NCBI RefSeq assembly: GCF_042139015.1
Contig: NZ_JBHIKY010000022.1
Span: forward strand, 1 to 63,058
Length of the DNA stretch: 63,058 nucleotides
From: JBHIKY01 sp042139015
GTDB taxonomy: Bacteria > Bacillota > Bacilli > Bacillales > Marinococcaceae
Direction: 5' to 3'
The notes beneath the pieces are model-generated. The model had not been told where the DNA came from. It was given only the letters and a program-made list of their open reading frames with translations, and ran no database searches. Below are positions 36,206 to 44,363 of this stretch, in pieces. A program made the translations under genes and the position numbers. Within the stretch, counting starts at the first letter, position 1. Every line of letters begins with the position of its first letter.

Positions 36206-36432
36206 GGGGGCTGTAGCAAAAGCCCCTTTTTATAGAAAAAGTAGTATCCTAAATAGAAGATAGCAGGGGACAAGTCCGAGACTCCTGTGGGAAGAGCAGC
36301 GGCTGAAGATCCGCCGGGCGTGGGTTTCGCCCGGTTAGCTGAAGCGCTGCCCACGGAAAGCGAAGGACTTGTCCACTGCTTTTTTTTACCATGCAAAAGG
36401 GGCGAGTATCAGTTATGATACAGCCCCTTTTT
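36206..36432. repeat. Structured intergenic repeat with terminator-like ends
   Basis: About 227 bases. Both ends are hairpins with GGGGCTGTA-type inverted termini: the left arm closes at AGCCCC plus TTTTT and acts as the guaB terminator, and the right arm (36399-36427) is GTATCA-GTTA-TGATAC inside GGGGC/GCCCC. Between them, GGGGACAAGTCC at about 36266 pairs with GGACTTGTCC at about 36365, enclosing CGCCGGGCG/CGCCCGG. A partial copy lies at 76-170. A short minus-strand open frame at 36409-36600 has no ribosome-binding site and I do not call it. Confidence 0.85.
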
Positions 36433-36579
36433 AGTACTTAATATCAATCCTGCGACAAGTGAGTTTGCGCAGGAATGAACAACTCTTTTATACCATCTCT
36501 CATGTAACTTACCAGTAAATAAAAAAGCTATGGCTTCGGTTATTCGATTTGGCTCCAAGCCGATTTTTTTACAATAATC

Positions 36580-36593
36580 ATTTCCCGGGAAAT
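36580..36593. promoter_or_regulatory. Noc-binding site
   Basis: ATTTCCCGGGAAAT is a perfect 14-base palindrome matching the core of the Noc consensus. It lies between guaB and dacA, in a gap with no gene. Confidence 0.85.
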
Positions 36594-36689
36594 TGTTCAA
36601 ATAATAGTGAATTGTACTACCTATTTTTTTCCGTCCGGTTGTGATAAAATATCTTTTGTGTGCAAGAAATTATGGGGGTGCGGAAAAGA

Positions 36690-38009
36690 TTGATTAAGAA
36701 AAACATAAAAATGGGAGCAGCGGCTCTAATTGCGGGTGCGGCACTTGTTTTTCCGTTAACGAATGCAGAAGCTCAAGAACCAGAATTGGATGCCAAGGCG
36801 GCGATTCTTGTGGATGCTCAAACAGGAAAAGTTGTTTATGGCGATAGCATAGATGTCATATTACCACCGGCAAGCATGACAAAAATTATGACGGAATATA
36901 TCATTCATGAAGCAATACAAAATGAAGATATTTCCTGGGAAGATGAAGTCGAAATTAGTGATAATGTGCGGAATTTGTCGCTTGAAACCAGTCTTTCAAA
37001 TGTTCCTTTACGCCAGGATGAAACATATACGGTCAGAGAATTATATGAAGCACTAGCTATTTATTCAGCTAATGGCGCAACAATAGCGCTTGCTGAACAT
37101 ATTGCAGGAACAGAGACAGAATTTGTAGCTCTAATGAACGAAAAAGCAGAAGAGCTTGAGATGAAAGATTATGAATTTGTGAATTCCACCGGGCTGAATA
37201 ACCAATCGTTAAATGGAAATCATCCGGAGGGAACAGGTGCAGATGAAGAGAACATGATGTCTGCAAGATCTACGGCAATTTTAAGCTATCATTTATTAAA
37301 GGATTTTCCTGAAATACTGGAGACCACAAGCGTAAGTGAAAAAGTATTTAAAGAAGATACAGAAGATTATATAGAAATGCAAAACTGGAACTGGATGCTT
37401 CCAGGTGGATCGAATGAATATGAAGGAGTAGACGGCTTAAAAACAGGTTTTACTGACATGGCCGGCAATGCTTTTACCGGCACGGCTGAACGCGATGATA
37501 TGCGTTATATATCCGTTGTCATGAAAACAGACACACGCGAATCGAGATTTGAAGAAACAGCTAAGCTGCTCGATTACGGCTTTGACAGCCACGCGTCAGA
37601 AGAATTAGTGACAGAAGGCCAGGCCATTGACAACTACGATTCTTTTCCTGTAACAAAAGGAAAGGAAGACTCTGTTTCTGCTTCTGCAGGCGAGAGTTTA
37701 TCATTACTGATTGGAGATGGAGAACAAGATTCTATCGAAACGAATGTGAAATTAAACGAAGAACTAGTGAATGAAGAGGGAGAACTTGAAGCACCTCTCA
37801 AAAAAGGAGACAAGATTGGGACCATCACTGTTTCCTCGGAGGATGAAGAATATCTGACAGAATCATTGGCTGAAGGTAACAAGGTGCCTCTCGTATTGAA
37901 TGAAGATGTCGAAAAAGCTGACTGGTTCACTCTTTCTATGAGAGGAATAGGGGTATTTTTTGGAAATGTGTGGGATAATGCAGCAGGTTTTGTCAAAGGA
38001 TTATTTTAA
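36690..38009 (+). CDS. dacA: D-alanyl-D-alanine carboxypeptidase DacA (PBP5)
   Basis: Low-molecular-weight penicillin-binding protein that trims the terminal D-Ala of peptidoglycan stems. A signal peptide (IKKNIKMGAAALIAGAALVF...NAEA) is followed by the catalytic SMTK, SAN and KTG motifs (ASMTKIMTEY, YSANGAT, GLKTGFT). The C-terminal PBP5 domain is very acidic and ends in a membrane-anchoring amphipathic helix. I prefer TTG 36690, nine bases after GGGGGTG (439 aa); upstream GTG codons at 36660 and 36678 are alternatives. Confidence 0.95.
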   Translation: MIKKNIKMGAAALIAGAALVFPLTNAEAQEPELDAKAAILVDAQTGKVVYGDSIDVILPPASMTKIMTEYIIHEAIQNEDISWEDEVEISDNVRNLSLETSLSNVPLRQDETYTVRELYEALAIYSANGATIALAEHIAGTETEFVALMNEKAEELEMKDYEFVNSTGLNNQSLNGNHPEGTGADEENMMSARSTAILSYHLLKDFPEILETTSVSEKVFKEDTEDYIEMQNWNWMLPGGSNEYEGVDGLKTGFTDMAGNAFTGTAERDDMRYISVVMKTDTRESRFEETAKLLDYGFDSHASEELVTEGQAIDNYDSFPVTKGKEDSVSASAGESLSLLIGDGEQDSIETNVKLNEELVNEEGELEAPLKKGDKIGTITVSSEDEEYLTESLAEGNKVPLVLNEDVEKADWFTLSMRGIGVFFGNVWDNAAGFVKGLF

Positions 38010-38094
38010 GCCCAAATTTTTGCTTGACAGGAGCTTACCATACTTTATTCACGACCAGCTAAGTGGTACAATATAACACAGAATAAAAATCTAC

Positions 38095-38112
38095 TACGTC
38101 TGCGCAGACGTA
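38095..38112. promoter_or_regulatory. Perfect palindrome overlapping a -10 box before pdxS
   Basis: TACGTCTGCGCAGACGTA is an 18-base perfect palindrome whose right end runs into TATAAT (38111-38116), about 50 bases before pdxS. It looks like an operator for pdxST. No MocR-type PdxR gene lies in the window. Confidence 0.6.
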
Positions 38113-38165
38113 TAATGCAGCAGGCGATAAGAGATATTATGGATATTAGCAGGAGGAATGGACAG

Positions 38166-39050
38166 ATGGCAGACAGAGGGACAGATCGAGTAAAACGCGG
38201 GATGGCTGAAATGCAAAAAGGCGGCGTCATCATGGACGTAGTCAATGGAGAGCAGGCAAAAATCGCAGAAGAAGCAGGAGCAGTTGCAGTGATGGCGCTG
38301 GAGCGTGTCCCTGCAGATATTCGTGCTGCCGGCGGGGTCGCGCGCATGGCGGATCCTTCTATCGTAGAAGAAGTGATGAATGCTGTATCTATACCGGTTA
38401 TGGCAAAGGCAAGAATCGGGCATATTGTTGAAGCGCGGGTCTTAGAAGCGTTAGGAGCCGACTATATTGATGAGAGTGAAGTACTCACTCCGGCAGATGA
38501 AGTATATCATCTGGATAAAAGTCAATATACGGTACCGTTCGTATGCGGAGCCCGCGACCTTGGTGAAGCACTGCGACGTGTTGGTGAAGGCGCGTCCATG
38601 CTCCGTACAAAGGGCGAGCCCGGCACTGGAAACATCGTTGAAGCAGTGCGTCACATGAGAATGGTGCAGGCACAAATTAAAAAGGTTATCGGTATGTCCA
38701 AAGATGAGCTGATGACGGAAGCAAAAAATCTTGGAGCACCTTATGATCTGCTTCTTGATATTCAATCCAACGAAGGCCTGCCTGTAGTTAACTTTGCGGC
38801 AGGTGGAATTGCAACTCCTGCAGATGCAGCATTAATGATGCAGCTCGGTGCTGATGGTGTTTTTGTCGGCTCTGGAATATTTAAATCAAACGACCCTCAA
38901 AAATTTGCCCGTGCCATCGTAGAAGCTACGACTCACTATGAGGATTATGAGTTGATCGGGCGTTTGTCCAAAGGTCTCGGCACAGCGATGAAAGGACTGG
39001 AAATTTCCACTCTCGATCCTTCTGAAAGAATGCAGGATCGTGGCTGGTAA
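38166..39050 (+). CDS. pdxS: Pyridoxal 5'-phosphate synthase subunit PdxS
   Basis: Synthase subunit of the DXP-independent vitamin B6 pathway; condenses ribose-5-phosphate, glyceraldehyde-3-phosphate and ammonia. 294 aa, the B. subtilis length. Conserved segments KGGVIMDVVNGEQAKIAEEAGA, VMALERVPADIRAAGGVARMADP and FAAGGIATPADAA are intact, and the catalytic lysine in PVMAKARIGH is present. I start at ATG 38166, behind AGGAGG; an in-frame ATG 17 codons upstream precedes that site. It is followed by pdxT. Confidence 0.98.
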   Translation: MADRGTDRVKRGMAEMQKGGVIMDVVNGEQAKIAEEAGAVAVMALERVPADIRAAGGVARMADPSIVEEVMNAVSIPVMAKARIGHIVEARVLEALGADYIDESEVLTPADEVYHLDKSQYTVPFVCGARDLGEALRRVGEGASMLRTKGEPGTGNIVEAVRHMRMVQAQIKKVIGMSKDELMTEAKNLGAPYDLLLDIQSNEGLPVVNFAAGGIATPADAALMMQLGADGVFVGSGIFKSNDPQKFARAIVEATTHYEDYELIGRLSKGLGTAMKGLEISTLDPSERMQDRGW

Positions 39051-39091
39051 GCTTCCTTTCATAAGCAGCATAATGAAAAGGAGGCATTAAC

Positions 39092-39697
39092 ATGATGAAA
39101 ATTGGCGTACTCGCATTACAGGGGGCGGTAAGAGAACATGTAAAAAGTCTCCAAGCTCCAGATTGTGAAGTAGTTATTGTAAAGCGCGTAGAACAGCTGA
39201 ATGATTTGGACGGACTTGTCTTCCCTGGCGGGGAAAGTACCACCATGCGCCGTCTTGTAGATAAATATGGTTTTTTTGAAGCGCTGAAGGAATTTTCAGC
39301 TTCAGGTAAACCAATGTTCGGTACTTGTGCTGGTCTTATTTTAATGGCTGAGGATATAAGTGGCCAGGACCAGGGACACTTGCAGGTAATGGATATGGAA
39401 GTGGAAAGAAACGCATTCGGCCGCCAGCGGGAAAGCTTTGAAACAACCTTGCCTGTACTGGGAGTGGCTGAGGACATTGAAGCAGTTTTCATTAGGGCAC
39501 CACTTATCAAAAATGTCGGAGAACGTGTAGAAATTCTGGCAGAGTATAACGGGGAAATTGTAGCTGCCCGGCAGGACAATCTGCTTGCCTGCTCGTTTCA
39601 TCCAGAATTAACAACTGATATTCGCTTTCATCAATACTTTGTACAACTGGTAAGGGAATCGCTTGAATCTACTGAGCAGCCTCTTGCTGCAACTTAA
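39092..39697 (+). CDS. pdxT: Pyridoxal 5'-phosphate synthase glutaminase PdxT
   Basis: Class I glutamine amidotransferase that supplies ammonia to PdxS through an internal channel. 201 aa. The nucleophile lies in MFGTCAGLILMAEDI, and the His/Glu of the triad in SFHPELTTD. It begins with two consecutive ATGs behind AAGGAGG, 41 bases after pdxS, and forms one operon with it. Confidence 0.97.
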   Translation: MMKIGVLALQGAVREHVKSLQAPDCEVVIVKRVEQLNDLDGLVFPGGESTTMRRLVDKYGFFEALKEFSASGKPMFGTCAGLILMAEDISGQDQGHLQVMDMEVERNAFGRQRESFETTLPVLGVAEDIEAVFIRAPLIKNVGERVEILAEYNGEIVAARQDNLLACSFHPELTTDIRFHQYFVQLVRESLESTEQPLAAT

Positions 39698-39712
39698 TAA
39701 ATAAAATCATAG

Positions 39713-39945
39713 ATGGACATTAGTAAGGCTGTTATCCGTATTACAGAGAACCGGTGGTTGGTGCGAACCGGCTTGCGGCCCAGTCTGAATCCGGTCCGGA
39801 GTGAGAAAGGGAAGCTTTTTTTAGCATAACTTTCTCCGCTTTATCCCCGTTAATGGATCCGAGGTGGCAGTAATTCTGCAAACTGGGTGGCAACGCGGGT
39901 TAACTCTCGTCCCTGAACATTTTGGGGATGAGGGTTTTTTTAATT
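39713..39945 (+). promoter_or_regulatory. T-box riboswitch for serS
   Basis: A tRNA-sensing leader. Stem I features are visible (AGAGAACCGG, GGTTGGTGCGAACCGG), with a possible UCC serine specifier at 39790-39792. The T-box core GGGTGGCAACGCGGG lies at about 39885-39899, followed by the terminator CTCGTCCC-loop-GGGGATGAG plus T-run (39905-39942). Uncharged tRNA-Ser should stabilise the antiterminator and switch serS on. Confidence 0.95.
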
Positions 39946-40064
39946 CCTTTAAAAAAATTTTAATTTTAATAATGGATGAAAGTTAAGAACAGCTATGGTA
40001 TTCGCTATTTGGTCCTGATTAAGTATTTCTTTATAAAAGTAAATGAAATGAAGGAGGAAAAACA

Positions 40065-41348
40065 ATGCTCGATGTAAAAAAATTGCGCAGTAATTTCGAC
40101 GAGGTTAAGAAAAAATTAAAAGATCGCGGGGAAAATATCAGCGAACTGGATACCTTTCAGGAAAAAGATACAAGGCGGCGTAAGCTGATTCAAGAAACAG
40201 AGGAACTAAAACAGCGCCGCAATAATGTATCACAGGAAGTAGCTCAGCTGAAGAGGGAGAAAAAGGAAGCGGATCATTTAATTCATGAGACGAAAAACGT
40301 GTCTCAAAAAATTAAAAGTCTTGACGAAGAGCTTCGCCAGGTAGATGCAGATTTACATCAGCTGTTGCTCAGCATTCCTAATATCCCGCATGAAAGCGTT
40401 CCATATGGCGCTGATGAAACGGATAATGAAGAGATAAGAAAGTGGGGTAAAATTCCTGAATTTTCCTTTGATGCAAAAGCTCACTGGGATCTCGCGTCTG
40501 ATTTAAATATCATGGATTTTGAACGGGCATCAAAAGTGACAGGCAGTCGATTTGCTTTTTATAAAGGAGCGGGAGCCAGGCTTGAGCGCGCCCTGATTAA
40601 TTTCATGATGGATCTTCACGAGGACGAACATGGATATGAAGGAATACTGCCCCCCTACATGGTAAATCGTGACAGCATGACAGGTACCGGACAGCTTCCA
40701 AAATTTGAAGAAGATGCATTTAAAATCCGCGAGGAGGAGTATTTTCTAATCCCGACTGCGGAAGTACCGGTAACCAACATGCACCGAGATGAAATATTAA
40801 AAGGGGAAGAGCTTCCACTGGCATACGCTGCTTACAGCGCCTGTTTTCGTTCTGAAGCGGGATCTGCCGGACGGGATACTCGCGGATTGATTCGACAGCA
40901 TCAGTTTAATAAAGTAGAGCTCGTTCGTTTTGTGAAGCCGGAGAATTCCTACGAAGAACTTGAGCAATTAACGGCCCAGGCGGAAAAAGTCCTGCAGCTG
41001 CTGAAATTGCCATATCGCGTCCTAAATATGTGCAGTGGCGATCTCGGTTTTACAGCAGCCAAAAAATATGACATCGAGGTGTGGCTGCCAAGCTATGAGG
41101 ATTATAAAGAAATTTCTTCCTGCAGTAATTTTGAAGACTTTCAGGCAAGGCGTGCCAATATTCGCTTTAAACGAGACCAGAAATCCAAAACAGAATTCGT
41201 GCACACGTTGAACGGCTCCGGCCTTGCGGTAGGAAGAACCGTCGCTGCTATTATGGAAAACTATCAGCAGGAGGATGGAAGCATTGCTGTTCCAGAAGTT
41301 CTACAGGAATATATGGGCAGAAAAAAAAGAATTACTTCAAAAAAATAA
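40065..41348 (+). CDS. serS: Seryl-tRNA synthetase
   Basis: Class II synthetase charging tRNA-Ser. The N-terminal coiled-coil arm (about residues 25-110, rich in K/E/Q) binds the long variable arm of tRNA-Ser. The catalytic core has motif 2 FRSEAGSAGRDTRGLIRQHQF (written in part: AGRDTRGLIR) and motif 3 LNGSGLAVGRTVAAIMENY. 427 aa, complete. Controlled by the upstream T-box; a tRNA-Ser gene lies further downstream. Confidence 0.98.
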   Translation: MLDVKKLRSNFDEVKKKLKDRGENISELDTFQEKDTRRRKLIQETEELKQRRNNVSQEVAQLKREKKEADHLIHETKNVSQKIKSLDEELRQVDADLHQLLLSIPNIPHESVPYGADETDNEEIRKWGKIPEFSFDAKAHWDLASDLNIMDFERASKVTGSRFAFYKGAGARLERALINFMMDLHEDEHGYEGILPPYMVNRDSMTGTGQLPKFEEDAFKIREEEYFLIPTAEVPVTNMHRDEILKGEELPLAYAAYSACFRSEAGSAGRDTRGLIRQHQFNKVELVRFVKPENSYEELEQLTAQAEKVLQLLKLPYRVLNMCSGDLGFTAAKKYDIEVWLPSYEDYKEISSCSNFEDFQARRANIRFKRDQKSKTEFVHTLNGSGLAVGRTVAAIMENYQQEDGSIAVPEVLQEYMGRKKRITSKK

Positions 41349-41359
41349 TACAAATTTCA

Positions 41360-41400
41360 AAAACAGGGAATTTTCCAGATGGAAAGTCCTTGTTTTTTTG
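41360..41400 (+). terminator. serS terminator
   Basis: ACAGGGAATTTTCC, a short loop, then GGAAAGTCCTTGT followed by TTTTTT, about 12 bases behind the serS stop. Confidence 0.85.
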
Positions 41401-41418
41401 AAAAAAATGAAAAAAACA

Positions 41419-41447
41419 TTGAATTGTAAACGCTTTCAGTATATCAT
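41419..41447 (+). promoter_or_regulatory. Promoter with a perfect cre box as its spacer
   Basis: TTGAAT (41419-41424) and TATCAT (41442-41447) are 17 bases apart, and 41425-41438 reads TGTAAACGCTTTCA, an exact match to the CcpA consensus TGWAARCGYTWWCA. CcpA bound here should block RNA polymerase, so the Lrp gene and probably the app operon would be under carbon catabolite repression. The rest of the 41349-41667 gap is AT-rich, with no gene. Confidence 0.8.
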
Positions 41448-41667
41448 TCAAAATGAACAGGTATTCATGTTGTTCTACCAAAGTGAGAAAAAATGTCATA
41501 AAAAATAGAAAAATATGAAAACGAATATTGCAATAATTAAATCTATTACTTATAATAATCTTAAATAACGTTAAAAATTTTACGAAATTTACAATGGATT
41601 TCGTTAAACATTAATACTTTCGTAACTATTAAAGGGATTCGGAAGAGACTAGAAAAATGGAAATGAT

Positions 41668-42129
41668 GTGAGCTCAATGGATCATCTAGACAAAACCGAT
41701 TTGTTGATTCTTGGTTACCTTCAGGAAAACGGTAAACGCTCCTATAGTGAAATTGCCAGGTACCTTGAAGTGAGCGAAGGCACTGTCCGGACCCGGATCA
41801 ATAAAATGCTGAATAATGGTGTGTTTGAATTTATCATACATACGAATCCGAATAAGGTAGGTTTAGAAGTTCAGGCTATTATCGGATTTTCTACGAAGCT
41901 GGGAGAGCAGGAGGAAATAGCCAGGAGCCTGCAGAGATTTTCTGAGGTCCGCTTTGTCGGAGCTTTTTCCGGCAGGCATGACTTAATTATACAGGCTTAT
42001 TTTAAAAGTAACGAGGACCTTGTTAACTTTGTGAACAAAGAATTAGCACAAATTGATGGGATATTAAGTGCTGATGTCAACGTAGAACTAAAGCAGTACA
42101 AAGATTCCTTTTCATACGTCATACCATAG
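41668..42129 (+). CDS. Lrp/AsnC family transcriptional regulator
   Basis: Feast-famine type regulator. 153 aa with an N-terminal helix-turn-helix (YSEIARYLEVSEGTVRTRINKM) and a C-terminal RAM ligand-binding domain (VQAIIGFSTKLGEQEEIARSL, FSGRHDLIIQAYF). It starts at GTG 41668 or ATG 41677, with weak ribosome-binding sequence at both. It lies directly upstream of the oligopeptide importer, so it may sense amino acids released from imported peptides; this is an inference from position. Confidence 0.9.
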   Translation: MSSMDHLDKTDLLILGYLQENGKRSYSEIARYLEVSEGTVRTRINKMLNNGVFEFIIHTNPNKVGLEVQAIIGFSTKLGEQEEIARSLQRFSEVRFVGAFSGRHDLIIQAYFKSNEDLVNFVNKELAQIDGILSADVNVELKQYKDSFSYVIP

Positions 42130-42193
42130 TTTTTGAACTTTTTAAAAATTTCTTATCTTCAAAATATTTATACGAATTTTTCACTTGACTTTA

Positions 42194-42208
42194 AGTATTC
42201 TGAAAAAT
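42194..42208 (+). promoter_or_regulatory. Possible CodY box before appD
   Basis: AGTATTCTGAAAAAT matches the CodY consensus AATTTTCWGAAAATT with three mismatches, 13 bases before appD. CodY control of peptide importers is established in B. subtilis, which is the main reason to note it. Confidence 0.35.
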
Positions 42209-42220
42209 TGAGGTGTGTTC

Positions 42221-43228
42221 ATGGGTAAGGAAGCGCTGCTTGAAGTAAAAGGGTTAAAGACATATTTTTCATTAGACAACAAGAAAACCGCTAAAGCAGT
42301 CGACGGTGTAGATTTTTCTATTTATAACGGGGAAACAGTCGCAATAGTAGGAGAGTCCGGGAGTGGAAAAAGCATTACCTCGCTCTCGATAATGAGACTG
42401 ATCCCTGAGCCGCCCGGCAAAATTGTAGAAGGTTCTGTAAAGCTTGAAGGCAAACAATTATTGGATTTATCGGACAAGCAGATGACAAAGGTGCGCGGCA
42501 ACGAAATCGGCATGATCTTTCAGGAGCCGATGACTTCACTTAATCCAGTGTTTACTATCGGAATGCAGATTGCCGAACCCTTGATTAAGCACAAGGGTCT
42601 AAAGAAAAAAGAGGCAAATCAAAAAGCGATAGAACTCTTAAAGCTGGTTGGGTTCCCAAGAGCGGAAGACACAGTTAAAGAGTATCCGCATCAACTGTCC
42701 GGCGGCATGAGGCAGCGGGTAATGATCGCAATTGCGATGGCATGCAACCCTAAACTTCTGATTGCAGATGAACCCACCACCGCTTTAGATGTGACCATTC
42801 AGGCCCAGATTCTTGATCTGATGCTCGATGTGAAGGAAAAAACCAACTCTGCGATTTTAATTATCACGCATGATCTTGGTGTGGTTGCAGAGGTAGCAGA
42901 CCGCGTGCTGGTTATGTACGGCGGGCAGGTGGTAGAAGAAGCATCGGCCAGCGAGTTGTTTACAAAACCAAAGCATCCGTACACAAGGGGCCTGCTTGCA
43001 AGTATGCCAAAAATAGAAGATGAAAAAGAAACGTTGGAATCAATTGAAGGTACTGTTCCTCCAGCCCATGACTTTCCACACGGCTGCCGGTTTGCACCAC
43101 GGTGCAAACACGCCATGGAAGCGTGCATACAGGCGGTGCCGGACTTAATTGAGGATGAACCTACGCATCATGTCCGCTGCATTCTGTATACCGATGAGGG
43201 GGCCGTATTACATGACAGTCATCAATGA
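42221..43228 (+). CDS. appD: Oligopeptide ABC transporter ATP-binding protein AppD
   Basis: One of two ATPases powering a peptide importer. Walker A GESGSGKSITSL, the signature LSGGMRQRVMIA, Walker B KLLIADEPTTALD and the H-loop ITHDLG are intact; the C-terminal OppD/F extension contains CRFAPRCKHAM, a Cys pattern that binds an Fe-S cluster in relatives. I start at ATG 42221 behind GAGGTG (335 aa). The order D-F-A-B-C of the whole unit matches the B. subtilis app operon rather than opp. Confidence 0.93.
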   Translation: MGKEALLEVKGLKTYFSLDNKKTAKAVDGVDFSIYNGETVAIVGESGSGKSITSLSIMRLIPEPPGKIVEGSVKLEGKQLLDLSDKQMTKVRGNEIGMIFQEPMTSLNPVFTIGMQIAEPLIKHKGLKKKEANQKAIELLKLVGFPRAEDTVKEYPHQLSGGMRQRVMIAIAMACNPKLLIADEPTTALDVTIQAQILDLMLDVKEKTNSAILIITHDLGVVAEVADRVLVMYGGQVVEEASASELFTKPKHPYTRGLLASMPKIEDEKETLESIEGTVPPAHDFPHGCRFAPRCKHAMEACIQAVPDLIEDEPTHHVRCILYTDEGAVLHDSHQ

Positions 43229-44270
43229 AAAGACAAAAACCAATACACCGCCGTCTGCTTTGTCGGAGAATAAGGAAAAGCTTGTCGAGGTTAAAAACGT
43301 TAAGAAATATTTTCCTGTTAAAGGTGGAATTCTCCGCCGTACTGTCGGGCACGTAAAAGCTGTAGACGACGTTTCTTTTAACATATACAAGGGAGAGACT
43401 CTTGGGGTAGTCGGAGAGTCAGGCTCCGGTAAATCGACGTTAGGGCGGATGATATTACGATTGATTGATCCGACTGAGGGACAGATTATTTTCGATGAAA
43501 AAGATATCTCCACTGCCTCCCAGCGTAAAGTACGGTCGTCCCGCAAGGATATGCAGATGATTTTTCAGGATCCGTACGGCTCGTTAAATCCTAGAATGAG
43601 CGTAGGAGAGCTGATAGAAGAGCCGATGTTGCTTCATGAGAAAATTTCAAAGGATGAAAGAAAGAAAAGGGTGGTGGAACTGCTTGAAACGGTTGGTCTT
43701 GGGGGAGAAGCCCGTTTTAAGTATCCTCATGAATTTTCCGGGGGGCAGCGGCAGCGCATCGGGATTGCCCGTGCCCTTTCCACGAAGCCGAAATTTATTA
43801 TCGGGGATGAGCCGGTTTCCGCGCTCGATGTATCTGTGCAGTCGCAGGTATTGAACTTGATGAGTCAGCTTCAAAAGGAATTTAACTTAACATATCTGTT
43901 TATTGCCCACGACCTGAGTGTAGTAAAGCATATCAGTGATCGCGTAGCGGTGATGTACCTTGGGCGGATTGCTGAAATTGCACCAAAGCGTTCCCTGTAT
44001 AAAGAGCCGCTTCATCCGTACACGAAAGCACTTATTTCAGCTGTGCCTGAGCCGGATGTAACGAAGAAGCGTGAAAAAATTAAGCTTGAGGGGGACATGC
44101 CGAGCCCGTCCAATCCACCTACAGGCTGTCCATTTCATACTAGATGCCCAGAAGCACATGACCGTTGTAAAGCAGAACGGCCGGAGCTGACTGATATGGG
44201 AGACGAGCATTACGTTGCCTGCCACTTGTACACGGAAGAAGATGGCACTGTCAAAAGACCGCTGCATTAA
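43212..44270 (+). CDS. appF: Oligopeptide ABC transporter ATP-binding protein AppF
   Basis: Second ATPase of the importer. Walker A GESGSGKSTLGRM, signature FSGGQRQRIGIARAL, Walker B FIIGDEPVSALD and C-terminal CPFHTRCPEAHDRC are all present. I start at ATG 43212 (MTVINEKTKTN) behind GAGGGGG, giving 352 aa and a 17-base overlap with appD; the open frame continues further upstream inside appD without a start signal. Confidence 0.93.
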   Translation: MTVINEKTKTNTPPSALSENKEKLVEVKNVKKYFPVKGGILRRTVGHVKAVDDVSFNIYKGETLGVVGESGSGKSTLGRMILRLIDPTEGQIIFDEKDISTASQRKVRSSRKDMQMIFQDPYGSLNPRMSVGELIEEPMLLHEKISKDERKKRVVELLETVGLGGEARFKYPHEFSGGQRQRIGIARALSTKPKFIIGDEPVSALDVSVQSQVLNLMSQLQKEFNLTYLFIAHDLSVVKHISDRVAVMYLGRIAEIAPKRSLYKEPLHPYTKALISAVPEPDVTKKREKIKLEGDMPSPSNPPTGCPFHTRCPEAHDRCKAERPELTDMGDEHYVACHLYTEEDGTVKRPLH

Positions 44271-44363
44271 ATTTTATTTATTACGAATGGGGGGTGAACG
44301 TCAGCGCGGCTGCACCAACTCAGCTTTACATTTAGTTCTTAATTATCCAAGGGGGTTTTTATT

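Noticed and set aside
36409..36600. 63-residue minus-strand open frame between guaB and dacA
   Set aside because: It would start at TTG without a ribosome-binding site, overlaps the right end of the repeat and a Noc site, and resembles nothing I recognise.
43149..43211. Longer N-terminus for appF inside appD
   Set aside because: No start signal; the ATG at 43212 has a good ribosome-binding site and matches the family length.
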